Source: Algibacillus agarilyticus
GTDB taxonomy: Bacteria > Pseudomonadota > Gammaproteobacteria > Enterobacterales > Alteromonadaceae
Direction: 5' to 3'
Assembly (NCBI RefSeq): GCF_003286125.1
Contig: NZ_QMED01000022.1
Coordinates: forward strand, 21,683 to 85,682
DNA: 64,000 nucleotides
The notes below the pieces were generated by a model. The model was not told where the DNA came from, did not search any database, and saw nothing but the letters and a program-made list of their open reading frames with translations. Of this stretch, positions 10,287-18,186 are shown in pieces (positions within the stretch are counted from its first letter, which is position 1; each line of letters starts with the position of its first letter). The position numbers and the translations under genes were made by a program.

Positions 10287-11594
10287 ATGATTAAAAATAA
10301 TAAAAAAAACAGCTTAATAAGTGGCAATGTAGAAAGGGAAGACGTTGAAAAAACAGCTCTACCGAGGCACAAAGTCCTTTTGATATTTGTGGTTTTTGTA
10401 CAATTTTTACTCATGAGTGATTTTATGATGCTTATGCCAATGGCGCCCGATATTGCGCTCGATCTTAATTTTAAAGTTGAGCATTTTGCCTGGTTAACTG
10501 GCGCTTATACCGCGATGGCCGTTATATCGGGGTTATTTGGTGCCGTGATATTAGATAAGGTAGACCAACGTAAAACAGTCATCATTTTGCTGACTGTGCA
10601 TGCGGTGTTAATGTTCAGCTGTTATTGGGTTGAAAGTTTTAGCTTATTATTTGTTTTGCGTTGTTTAGCCGGGTTAATTAGTGCGCCTTTAGCCGCAATA
10701 TTATTAAGCTTTATTATATCCAACTTTTCAGTTGCCGATCGGGGTAAAGCTATGGCTAAAATGGCGTTGAGTTTTTCACTTTCGGCCATTATTGGTGTGC
10801 CGTTAGGGTTAGAGCTGGCTTACATTTTGGGCTGGCGATTGGCCTTTGTGGTTATGGCGGTGCCTTTGTTATTAATGGCGTTTGCTTCTTGGTTTGTGCT
10901 GCCCCAAAATAACCCATCCTCTGTCGCGCATTCACAACGTGATTCAGACGGTCGCTCTGATAATCGCTCTGAAAGTCAGTCGCCAGGGCATCCATTTAGT
11001 TTTGCCTTATTAAAGCAGCAACCCACATTGTTAATTGGCTTGCTTTTAATGGCGACAACCACATTTTCCGTTTTTTTGTTTATCCCTCACTTATCAAGTA
11101 TTTTTCAATTTAATTATGGTCTAGCCCGCGAAGATATAGGCCAGCTCTATTTATTGGGCGGTTTGGTGACAATTGTTGTGACTCAAGTGTTTGGGGCGTT
11201 TATAGCGCAACTTAATTTGAATTTTGTAAGTTGGACTTTAGCTATAGCAACAATCGTGGTGTTGTTTTTAGGCTTCAGTTCAACCCCTTGGTTGCCTGTG
11301 TTTATGGTGTTTATTTTATTTATGTCGCTCAATAGCCTGCGTAATTTAATGGTGCAGTATATCGTGAGTAAAATTCCACAACCCGCCGCCAGAACAGGTT
11401 ATATGTCGGCACTGGTGAGTGTAAGAAATATATTTACGGGTTTAGCGAGTGTTGTTAGTTCATTTATTTTAGTGACAACCCCAGCGCAAAGTTTGGCTAA
11501 TGTCGACAGCTTAATTTGGTTATCAACCTTAACTATTTTATGTATGCCTATTTTTATTATGTTTCTGCTGCGCTCAACAAAAATGATTTATTAA
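10287..11594 (+). CDS. MFS transporter, probable siderophore exporter
   Basis: This 435-residue protein has a hydrophilic N-terminus of about 28 residues and about twelve membrane segments, beginning VLLIFVVFVQFLLMSDFMMLM. The MFS loop between segments 2 and 3 is present as GAVILDKVDQRKTVI. A charged Ser/Arg-rich loop near residue 215 separates the two six-helix halves. It is divergent from entC and shares its Fur-like box. By analogy with EntS and other exporters in catecholate clusters it probably exports the siderophore, although it is not obviously an EntS orthologue. A general drug efflux role cannot be excluded. Confidence 0.85.
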   Translation: MIKNNKKNSLISGNVEREDVEKTALPRHKVLLIFVVFVQFLLMSDFMMLMPMAPDIALDLNFKVEHFAWLTGAYTAMAVISGLFGAVILDKVDQRKTVIILLTVHAVLMFSCYWVESFSLLFVLRCLAGLISAPLAAILLSFIISNFSVADRGKAMAKMALSFSLSAIIGVPLGLELAYILGWRLAFVVMAVPLLLMAFASWFVLPQNNPSSVAHSQRDSDGRSDNRSESQSPGHPFSFALLKQQPTLLIGLLLMATTTFSVFLFIPHLSSIFQFNYGLAREDIGQLYLLGGLVTIVVTQVFGAFIAQLNLNFVSWTLAIATIVVLFLGFSSTPWLPVFMVFILFMSLNSLRNLMVQYIVSKIPQPAARTGYMSALVSVRNIFTGLASVVSSFILVTTPAQSLANVDSLIWLSTLTILCMPIFIMFLLRSTKMIY

Positions 11595-11696
11595 AAAAAA
11601 GGGGGGATAGAGTTTTGTATTTAACAGGTAAGTAAAAAAGCCAATTATTCACGTCAATCACATAAAATCGACTCTCTATAATAACGAGTATTATAA

Positions 11697-12311
11697 GTTA
11701 GGCCTATTATTGTCAGTAAATGTTTCATTAACTTAAAAATAGAACAAAGTTTTTTTGCTGGTTTCCCTGTCGGTTATGCCACCGAAAAAATCATCAAAAA
11801 ACAAGATCACAGCTTGTGGAATAGCATTGTGGTGTATCAAACCGAGTTTGTTACTCAAGCGGAACTCGCTGCGCTACAAATATACTTGAATCATGGTGGT
11901 ACGGAGATTCTTGATTCAGCGGCTAGTTTGAGTAAAGACGAGTATGGCAATAAACATAAGCAGTCTTTAACGCAAGGTAAAGGCCAGTTGATTAATCTAA
12001 ATGGCAAAGCTGATCTTGATGAAATTCGTCAAGTTGCACTTAAAGCATCGGCTCAGGGTTTACCCGAAGTCACGTTTAAAGAAGAAAATGGCACTCAACA
12101 TAAAAGTTGTAACTGGCGTGTTGTTAAGCAAACTGATGGTAGCTATTTAGTCAGCAGTTTAAATTTAGGCAAACATAATGCTGATTTAACCATAGGCTTA
12201 ATGGGTAACAAACCGATTCAGGTAACGGACTTATTTACTCAAAACGCGCTCAAGCCACAATTTAGTTTAATGCCAAGTGGCGTTAAACTTTTAAAGGTTG
12301 TTGTTAAATAA
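11697..12311 (+). pseudogene. 3' remnant of a larger gene, possibly a glycoside hydrolase
   Basis: An open frame runs from about 11697 to the stop at 12311. Its only start candidates are non-ATG (for example TTG at 11814), and coding-like sequence continues upstream of that as GFPVGYATEKIIKKQDHSLW. The text ALQIYLNHGGTEILDSAASLSKDEYGN followed by a C-terminal VTDLFTQNALKPQFSLMPSGVKLLKV is typical of the trimerisation and C-terminal beta domains of GH42-like or related glycosidases. The catalytic part is absent, so I read it as a truncated, non-functional remnant. The family assignment is tentative. Confidence 0.5.
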
Positions 12312-12489
12312 AAAATTAGGTTAGGCAAAAATCCCCAAGTACGCTGAACTATTTACGACATAATTGAAAGCGATTTTCCCAAGATGATCATGATTTTTGA
12401 TTAGGATTATTTTCAATAACACAGAAAATCTATATATCGCTATCGCACTGCTTAAAATAAGTATAAAAAGATATTTATATCTGAATTTG

Positions 12490-13656
12490 TTACTGAGCAC
12501 TTTGTTCTAATATTGATTCAAATGCAGATTCGACTCGTCCACCCACTATCGCGACACGTCTTTGCATTTCTTTTATCCAAGCTTTATCGGCCATTACGTC
12601 TGGCGGAAATCGAGTTGACCGCTCTGTTTGTCCTACAAATAAATAAGCATCACTTAATTCACTGGCTTTAGCGTCTAAACGCTCCATTCGGCTTAACCTT
12701 ACTTTTGATTTTGGCAATAAATCGACAAACGCGAGATCGCCAATAGGGGAATTGTTTAACTCTATCAGCGCTGGATTAGTTATATCGGCAATCGCTTGTG
12801 TGAACTCGGGCTGAGTGGCGGGCCATACAACATAGAGTTTTCCTGGATATTGAGCTTCTATTTGGGTTGCTAGCGGTTGGTTTTTGATAGGGATAGGTGA
12901 GCTCGAAATCGAAGTTGCTTTAAGTAAATGAAAGGCACCAAATACCATCAGTGTTTTTTGTTTTTTTTGGATTGCCTTTTCAGCTTGAGCATAAAAACCG
13001 CTGACTTTGTTGTTTGCTGCTTTTTGCCATTCGGTTTGCGTGGTACTGGCCTGCCAAGTGAATGCAGGTTCGGCTAAGGTGACTTTAATTTGTTCGGCCG
13101 TCGAAAGATGTAAGTTATGTTGGCGAATAATTGAGAAGAATTGACCATATTCATTGGGCTGCCAAGCCGTAAAAAAAATGGAGCTGCGCATGACCTGTTT
13201 GAGCTCGGTGTCGCTAACGGCTTTACCTTGTAGGTAATCATTTAATAAAGGTTGAAAACGCGCATTGCCAAATTCAACAATAATATGTTTTATTTCGTGT
13301 GCGAAACGGGGTTGGGCAACTAAATTATTGATAAATTGCATGACCTCTGCATTCCAATGGTAATCGCCCATTGCCACTAAAGTGTGGGTAGAAAATTTAT
13401 CGAGTATGGCATCTACAGCAGGTTTAGCTTGCCGCTTTACTTGATCTATTTGTTTTTGAGTTAAATCAACATTTGCTTGATGCGGTATATACATACAGCC
13501 AGATATCAGTGCGACTAATAAGCCAATGCCAGCCAATTTTCTCCGAGGTGTAATGCGCTTTATTTTTTTATGTACCGTATTTTTTAGCGGTATTAATCTT
13601 GTTTGAATTGTCGTTGTTTGGTGTCGTTTGGGTTGAAACAAGGTGTGCAGCCACAT
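12490..13656 (-). CDS. ChaN/Tiki/EreA-like superfamily protein, probable lipoprotein
   Basis: This has 388 residues. A long basic N-terminus precedes a hydrophobic segment ending in LVALISGC, which reads as a lipobox at about residue 54, so the first 30 or so residues may be a mis-extended start or an unusual leader. The motifs LVAMGDYHW, IIVEFGNAR and MVFGAFHLLKA match GExH, EFGN and FGAHHILK of the 1204-2235 product, making the two paralogues. They share the C-terminal YL-(Y/F)-GQ-xxR pattern as well. The gene diverges from the entA-like gene across a Fur-like box, so it is probably iron regulated. It may be anchored in the inner or outer membrane facing the periplasm. Function is unknown, and related ChaN proteins bind haem. 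Confidence 0.75.
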   Translation of the reverse strand: MWLHTLFQPKRHQTTTIQTRLIPLKNTVHKKIKRITPRRKLAGIGLLVALISGCMYIPHQANVDLTQKQIDQVKRQAKPAVDAILDKFSTHTLVAMGDYHWNAEVMQFINNLVAQPRFAHEIKHIIVEFGNARFQPLLNDYLQGKAVSDTELKQVMRSSIFFTAWQPNEYGQFFSIIRQHNLHLSTAEQIKVTLAEPAFTWQASTTQTEWQKAANNKVSGFYAQAEKAIQKKQKTLMVFGAFHLLKATSISSSPIPIKNQPLATQIEAQYPGKLYVVWPATQPEFTQAIADITNPALIELNNSPIGDLAFVDLLPKSKVRLSRMERLDAKASELSDAYLFVGQTERSTRFPPDVMADKAWIKEMQRRVAIVGGRVESAFESILEQSAQ

Positions 13657-13681
13657 ATCTATTCCTATTTTACTTGTTGTA

Positions 13682-13714
13682 AATGATAATGAATATCAAT
13701 ACTATTATCATTTT
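13682..13714. promoter_or_regulatory. Fur-like box before entA
   Basis: AATGATAATGAATATC followed by AATACTATTATCATT gives two overlapping Fur-like elements in the divergent region between the ChaN-like gene and entA. This is the best-looking Fur site in the window. Confidence 0.75.
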
Positions 13715-13738
13715 ATTGTAAAGTCAGCTTTTTTGAGA

Positions 13739-14539
13739 ATGTTTATGGCATTAAATACGGTAACGTCGACTTCATTTTGTTTAATCACGGGAGCTGCAAA
13801 GGGAATTGGTGCTGCTGTTGCTCGTCTACTTGCTAAACAGCAACACGCGTTAATATTAATTGATAAAGATTTACATCAATTGCAGGAGCTTAAATCAGAG
13901 CTTATGCAATATAGTACCGAGCCTATTCAATGTTATGGGCTTGATGTAACGCAGTATGCGGCGGTTGCAACCTTGATTGATGAGTTCGAATCTAACGGTT
14001 TGTGTATTAATCATTTAGTTAATTGCGCGGGGATTTTACATACCACTTCCGTATTAAAAACCGATTTACATCATGTAACGCAGACGTTTGCGGTTAACAC
14101 CTTTGCGGCTTTTCATTTTATGCAGCAAGTGGCTAAAAATATGCAAAAACGGGGAGCTGGCTCAATCGTTGTGATTGGTTCAAATGCGGCAAGTGTGCCA
14201 CGGGTTAATATGTCAGCTTACTGTGCAAGTAAAGCCGCTTTACATGCTTTGGTGCGTTGTTTTGCATTAGAGCTTGCAGGCACAGGCGTGCGTTGCAATA
14301 TTGTGAGTCCCGGTTCTACATTAACGGCCATGCAAACGGCAATGTGGGATAATCCTCAAGGTGAATTGAATACGCTACAAGGTGATTTAGCGCAATTTAA
14401 GCTGGGTATTCCCTTGCACAAATTAGCAACGGTTGATGATATAGCGCAATCCGTTAGCTTTTTATTATCGGATGCAGCAAGCCATATAACGATGCATGAT
14501 CTGCGAGTTGATGGTGGTGCGACACTTGGCGCAATTTAA
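13739..14539 (+). CDS. entA: 2,3-dihydro-2,3-dihydroxybenzoate dehydrogenase
   Basis: This is a classical short-chain dehydrogenase of about 266 residues (EntA has 248). It has LITGAAKGIGAAVARLL for NAD binding, LVNCAGIL, IVVIGSNAASVPR with the catalytic serine region, and YCASKAAL with Tyr-Lys. The open frame extends upstream to 13643, but that part covers the Fur-like box and the start of the divergent gene, so the ATG at 13739 (or the one two codons on) is preferred. It oxidises the EntB product to 2,3-dihydroxybenzoate. It is separated from the main ent operon by about 3.5 kb. A different SDR role is possible, but context and the SNAASVPR motif favour EntA. Confidence 0.87.
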   Translation: MFMALNTVTSTSFCLITGAAKGIGAAVARLLAKQQHALILIDKDLHQLQELKSELMQYSTEPIQCYGLDVTQYAAVATLIDEFESNGLCINHLVNCAGILHTTSVLKTDLHHVTQTFAVNTFAAFHFMQQVAKNMQKRGAGSIVVIGSNAASVPRVNMSAYCASKAALHALVRCFALELAGTGVRCNIVSPGSTLTAMQTAMWDNPQGELNTLQGDLAQFKLGIPLHKLATVDDIAQSVSFLLSDAASHITMHDLRVDGGATLGAI

Positions 14540-14644
14540 TTTACGTCGGCTAAGAAAGATAGCCATTTGTGATGGATATTGACTTAAGTGACATCAATCT
14601 GCTTAACCCTGCATCTTGAAGTCACTTGAGGATATTAGCCAAAG

Positions 14645-14664
14645 TTGAGGTTATTTAACCTCAA
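14645..14664. terminator. Hairpin downstream of entA
   Basis: TTGAGGTT and AACCTCAA pair perfectly around a four-base loop about 105 bases after the entA stop. There is no strong T tract, so this is only a probable terminator, perhaps bidirectional between convergent units. Confidence 0.45.
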
Positions 14665-14670
14665 TTCTAC

Positions 14671-14710
14671 TTAGGCTATGTAAGGTTATGTAAGGTTATG
14701 TAAGGTTATG
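14671..14710. repeat. Short tandem repeat, 10-base unit
   Basis: The unit TAAGGTTATG occurs three times in a row (14681-14710), preceded by a degenerate copy TTAGGCTATG. It lies between convergent genes with no evident function. Confidence 0.8.
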
Positions 14711-14740
14711 GGCATTGAGTTTGTTTGAGTTTGTTTAAGG

Positions 14741-15583
14741 TTATTCTGGATTAACTTCAAGCGTGGTGTATAACGCGTATTTAGTTATATCAGAACCTTG
14801 GGTTTTAATGTTGGTTTCTGCTTCGATTAAATACAAGCCCGCGTGTGGCCAAGTTACATTGAACTCACCTTTGTTATTGCTTTTTAGTTTAATTACTTGG
14901 CGATCGTTGCGATAACGAGTTTGACCCGCTACAACTTGCAATGAAATAGGTGTTAGTAAAGGTTGGCCATTTAGCAATAAACTAAAACGAGCGGTTTCAC
15001 CAGCAAATAATTCATTTGGATGTGTGATAGGTTGAATAGCTAAACCTTGATCGAGTGGTTGTACGGGGGTAAACGTATTGCGACTAACAAAGCTGTCAAT
15101 CGTTGAAATCATGGTGACTTGTTTAATATTGCTGGCACCGGTTGGCACATCGGCTTGTTCGCGTGAGCCAAAAGCTCGACCTTTATCGCCATTTTCTTTG
15201 ATAAACTGCATGAATTGAATCGCTTGCTGTTGCAATAAAATACGGTAAGTTCCTGATTGATCTAAAGTGATGCTACCCACGCTTTTACGGGTAAAATCGT
15301 TAAACGGGATGTTTTTTAGCCATTGCTGATCGGGGGTGATCGCTTGTAAATCAGCTGGTGGTGGCCCTGGACGTTTTAAAGCCGCACCGGTGTTAGGTTT
15401 AAACGCGTGGTCGGGTTTGAATAGTTCATTTGAAATACTCATATCGACGGTAATAGTTTGCGGCTTGTCGCCTGATAAGGTGTTATGGCTTGGTATTATC
15501 CAGCGTGCATGAGCATAAGCCGATTGTTGAAACAGTAGGTTAAGTATGGCAACCACACCTATTTTAATCATTGCGTTTTTCAT
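14741..15583 (-). CDS. DUF4198-type periplasmic protein
   Basis: This 280-residue secreted protein has a signal peptide (MKNAMIKIGVVAILNLLFQQSAYA) and then HARWIIPSHNTLSGDKPQTITVDMSISNELF, typical of DUF4198 proteins that are linked to metal uptake in many proteobacteria. The C-terminal half forms an Ig-like segment ending FNVTWPHAGLYLIEAE. It is the last gene of a three-gene operon, 11 bases after the DUF2271 gene. With PepSY and DUF2271 partners it is often found beside TonB receptors, which suggests a part in iron or other metal handling in the periplasm. The molecular role is not established. Confidence 0.8.
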   Translation of the reverse strand: MKNAMIKIGVVAILNLLFQQSAYAHARWIIPSHNTLSGDKPQTITVDMSISNELFKPDHAFKPNTGAALKRPGPPPADLQAITPDQQWLKNIPFNDFTRKSVGSITLDQSGTYRILLQQQAIQFMQFIKENGDKGRAFGSREQADVPTGASNIKQVTMISTIDSFVSRNTFTPVQPLDQGLAIQPITHPNELFAGETARFSLLLNGQPLLTPISLQVVAGQTRYRNDRQVIKLKSNNKGEFNVTWPHAGLYLIEAETNIKTQGSDITKYALYTTLEVNPE

Positions 15584-15594
15584 CTTATTGACTC

Positions 15595-16107
15595 TTAGTT
15601 TAAGGTTAAATTGATCGTACCTAGCTCTGTTTTGCCTTGAGCTGCGGCTTGTTGATTCGTTTTCAAGGTGATCGGTATTCGGATAAATTCACGTCCTCCT
15701 TCTTCACGAGATGCTTCGACGTTAAGTATGTATTGCCCTTCAGCCACCGGATTTTGAGTTAAATCAAGGCCGTTCCAAGTGAGTGTATGCTCACCTGGTC
15801 GGTGAGTCGCTTGTGTTACGCCATCGATATTTTGGTTTCCTCTGCCGGCTTTACGCCACCATTGACGAAGATCTTTGTACCATTCTTTGTCATCTGCCCA
15901 GAGGGTTAGGGTTGTTACATATTGGCGCGACGGCGTTTCTAGCCAAACCGCGACATAAGGCTTGTGATAAGGATCTACGTCAAGTTCCGGTAATGTTAAA
16001 TTTAGAGTTAACGTTGTTTGTGCTTGAAGGGATAAGCTCATAAAAAAGCACAAGCTAGTGAGTAATAGACGGTATGTTCGCCGCCGTTTTAAGTTATTGG
16101 TTGTCAT
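15595..16107 (-). CDS. DUF2271-type periplasmic protein
   Basis: This protein of 170 residues has a signal peptide (LLLTSLCFFMSLSLQAQ) and a DUF2271 core: YVAVWLETPSRQYVTTLTLW, WRKAGRGNQNIDGVTQATHRPG and YILNVEASREEGGREF. It sits 11 bases after the PepSY gene and 11 before the DUF4198 gene, so the three are one transcript. DUF2271 proteins resemble the substrate-like domain of flavin-dependent reductase systems. Here the context points to iron-regulated periplasmic redox or metal chemistry, which is inference. Confidence 0.8.
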   Translation of the reverse strand: MTTNNLKRRRTYRLLLTSLCFFMSLSLQAQTTLTLNLTLPELDVDPYHKPYVAVWLETPSRQYVTTLTLWADDKEWYKDLRQWWRKAGRGNQNIDGVTQATHRPGEHTLTWNGLDLTQNPVAEGQYILNVEASREEGGREFIRIPITLKTNQQAAAQGKTELGTINLTLN

Positions 16108-16118
16108 GGTTTTCTCGG

Positions 16119-16760
16119 TTAGTTCAGTTGAATATGAGGGATAAATGTCCAGTAAATTAAGGCCGGTAGTACGGTGCCGATCAAAACAAGATTAAAGCCG
16201 ATCACGCGTTTAGATTTTTGTTGCCATAAAATGATGATGCCGGTAAATGAAAATAAACAGATCAGTGCGGCTGTTATGTCGATAACCCAAGACCAAACCG
16301 CACCGGTATGTCGACCTTTGTGTAAATCATTCATTAATTGCCAAAAACTGCCCACTTGGTAATCAATCAATACCGTACCTTGCTGTTGATTTATAATAAC
16401 GAGGGCATATCCAGCAGGGAGTGGATAGTCGATTTCTATTTCGCCTAAATCTGTTTGCCAATTAACACTTTTGCGTTGGTCTAAGTTGTATTCGGCCGTT
16501 AACCAGTGTTGTAAATTAATAAGCCCTGTTGGCTGCTCGGCGGTTGCCCTTTTTAATGGTTGTGCAATGTTTGCTGGCAAAGTGAATTCAACGCTACCTT
16601 GCGTTGATTGATTTGCTAACCAGTTATTATGGTTAAGCGTAATACCGCTGATGCAAAACAGAATTAATAAACTAAATAAAGCACTCGATAAATAAATATG
16701 GATGAGACGAGAATATTGAAAAAACACACGTTTTATTGTGCGTGGATTAATGGTTGGCAT
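16119..16760 (-). CDS. PepSY-associated transmembrane protein
   Basis: This has 213 residues from the ATG at 16758-16760. An upstream in-frame ATG at 16826 would place the Fur-like box inside the gene, so the shorter form starting MPTINPRTIKRVF is chosen. Three to four membrane segments are visible, with the PepSY-TM signature GITLNHNNW after the first and LHKGRHTGAVWSWVIDITA before the second. Such proteins are thought to take part in electron transfer for periplasmic reduction of ferric siderophores. It is the first gene of the Fur-boxed operon with DUF2271 and DUF4198. Confidence 0.82.
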   Translation of the reverse strand: MPTINPRTIKRVFFQYSRLIHIYLSSALFSLLILFCISGITLNHNNWLANQSTQGSVEFTLPANIAQPLKRATAEQPTGLINLQHWLTAEYNLDQRKSVNWQTDLGEIEIDYPLPAGYALVIINQQQGTVLIDYQVGSFWQLMNDLHKGRHTGAVWSWVIDITAALICLFSFTGIIILWQQKSKRVIGFNLVLIGTVLPALIYWTFIPHIQLN

Positions 16761-16792
16761 TGGGTATATTATTAAGTCACATATTTTAATGT

Positions 16793-16814
16793 AAATGATA
16801 ATAGTTATTATTTT
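16793..16814. promoter_or_regulatory. Fur-like box before the PepSY operon
   Basis: AAATGATAATAGTTATTATTTT lies about 35-55 bases upstream of the chosen start and matches the GATAAT-type Fur pattern, with an inverted ATTATT arm. Confidence 0.65.
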
Positions 16815-16986
16815 TGTTTGTATCAATAGGTTTGTTAAAATTTATTACTGCACCAGAGAGGTATTGACACTAATAGAGTGGGGTTGTTATTGCGAGCTGC
16901 CAATATTAAATGGTTGATTATTGAACGCTATATCAGGGTTGGAGAAGAGGTATTAAGCAGAATGTTTTAGGCATTTAGGCGGTCAA

Positions 16987-17012
16987 TATAGTCTTCTCGC
17001 TCAGGTTTTATG
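16987..17012 (+). repeat. 26-base fragment of the hairpin-rich element
   Basis: The sequence starting TATAGTCTTCTCGCTCAGG is identical over 26 bases to the end of the element copy at 63810-63835, and similar to the reverse complement of 51632-51657. Only the terminal part is present. Confidence 0.75.
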
Positions 17013-17679
17013 TTATTAAACCGGTAATTTATATTGCGTTATGCATTATCCGGTTTACGCGCTAACGGCGCTAAACAACCTAAATTGTCATTATCAAGAT
17101 CTATTTTGGGCTTTGTCTTAAACGGATTTTATCAACTAAATTTTTACCCACTAAAATTAGTTCATGGATTCGTTGAGTTGGATCTGAGATATTATTGTTC
17201 CATGAAAAAATTTATCACACCAAAGTTTGAAGTATTTAATTTATCTTTAAGTTCGGCCACGTATTTTTTTAAATAAAATGTTCTCTAACTTTTCTATTAG
17301 TAGCCGATAAGTTGGTAAAAATCGCAAGCATTTTTGTTAGATAAGTGAGCGGCTGAATAGAAAAATCGCGTTGTATTATTCTCTTAAGAACTCAGGTTTA
17401 CATGTGAATGCTTAGTGAAAAAAGTAGAAAAAAAACATGCCGCGAGTGCATTAATTTATTACCCAATTGACTACAAAAATCATTGAACAAATAACGTGTT
17501 AAAATAAGATCCCCCAAGCTCGATTAATTACCCGTTTTTTCCTGTAATAATGTATTTACCGGGTTAAATTAATTAACGCAAATTAGCCATTTTTTGAATT
17601 TAAAAAGCTGTTAGATATGTATATTGATGTAAAAACAGATCATATAAGTTGTATTTTCATCTTACGTTTACCTTGTTTT

Positions 17680-17693
17680 TGCTACCGGTGGCA
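17680..17693. promoter_or_regulatory. Pectin-regulon operator 1
   Basis: TGCTACCGGTGGCA is an imperfect palindrome centred on CCGG. It recurs before the pectin genes of this window. The symmetry and central CG suggest a LacI-family repressor site. Confidence 0.7.
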
Positions 17694-17858
17694 AAAAGTT
17701 AGGATAAACCGTTGTTATTAAAATTTAAAAAGGTTAACATCTAATTAACGTTAAGCTTGCATAACGCATTTATCGTTATTTGATGGCCAGTATAGTGGCA
17801 AAATTGATCGTGAGCTTTTATCAATTTAAGTAAATCCACATTGAGTTATTGTTATTTT

Positions 17859-17872
17859 TGCTACCGGTGGCT
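17859..17872. promoter_or_regulatory. Pectin-regulon operator 2
   Basis: TGCTACCGGTGGCT lies 47 bases before the dehydrogenase remnant and about 315 before the TRAP transporter genes. Two sites in this region may serve the remnant plus TRAP operon. Confidence 0.7.
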
Positions 17873-17918
17873 TTTTTTGTGTTTTATAAATTTTTAGTAA
17901 ATAAACAATGCTCATAAA

Positions 17919-18044
17919 ATGTTTTCATTTGTTGGTAAAACCGTATTGATAACAGGCAGTAGCTGTGGGCTAGAGCTGGTTTTAGCTATAGGTTTTGCAT
18001 CAGCCAGTGCGGTTATCTTTTCAGTCGTGAGCGCGTTTATTTAA
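17919..18044 (+). pseudogene. N-terminal remnant of a short-chain dehydrogenase (KduD-like)
   Basis: An ATG at 17919 opens 41 codons reading MFSFVGKTVLITGSSCGLEL and then LAIGFASASAVI before a TAA at 18042-18044. The GKTVLITGSSxGL start and GFAxAGAxVI pattern are the NAD-binding beginning of SDR enzymes such as 2-dehydro-3-deoxy-D-gluconate 5-dehydrogenase (KduD) or gluconate 5-dehydrogenase. The rest of the enzyme is missing, and the TRAP transporter gene begins about 140 bases on. Position behind two operators of the pectin regulon suggests a lost kduD-type gene. The exact SDR identity is an inference. Confidence 0.6.
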
Positions 18045-18186
18045 CAGAATAAAGCAAAGCTTAGCGGAATTAATAAACGTTTAAAGTATTGAACCAAGCA
18101 ATGAAAGTTGAGTGTTGTTTTGATGATTTGTGTGTACGCGGGGTAGTTATGTTTTGTTGCTATCCCGCTTTTTTAAAGTAGGTTTT

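Larger units (their letters stand above)
16827..18186. other. Long intergenic region with operators and a gene remnant
   Basis: About 1.36 kb between the iron island and the pectin locus without an intact gene. It holds a 26-base fragment of the hairpin-rich repeat (16987-17012), two TGCTACCGGTGGCA-type operators (17680 and 17859) and a dehydrogenase remnant (17919-18044). The stretch 17020-17670 shows nothing I can assign. An 80-codon open frame at 17034-17276 has no recognisable product. Confidence 0.7.

Noticed and set aside
13643-13738. N-terminal extension of the entA-like gene
   Set aside because: It would overlap the divergent gene and contain the Fur-like box; SDR homology starts after the ATG at 13739.
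17034-17276. 80-codon open frame in the long intergenic region
   Set aside because: No ribosome site, no recognisable domain, and composition like the surrounding non-coding DNA.
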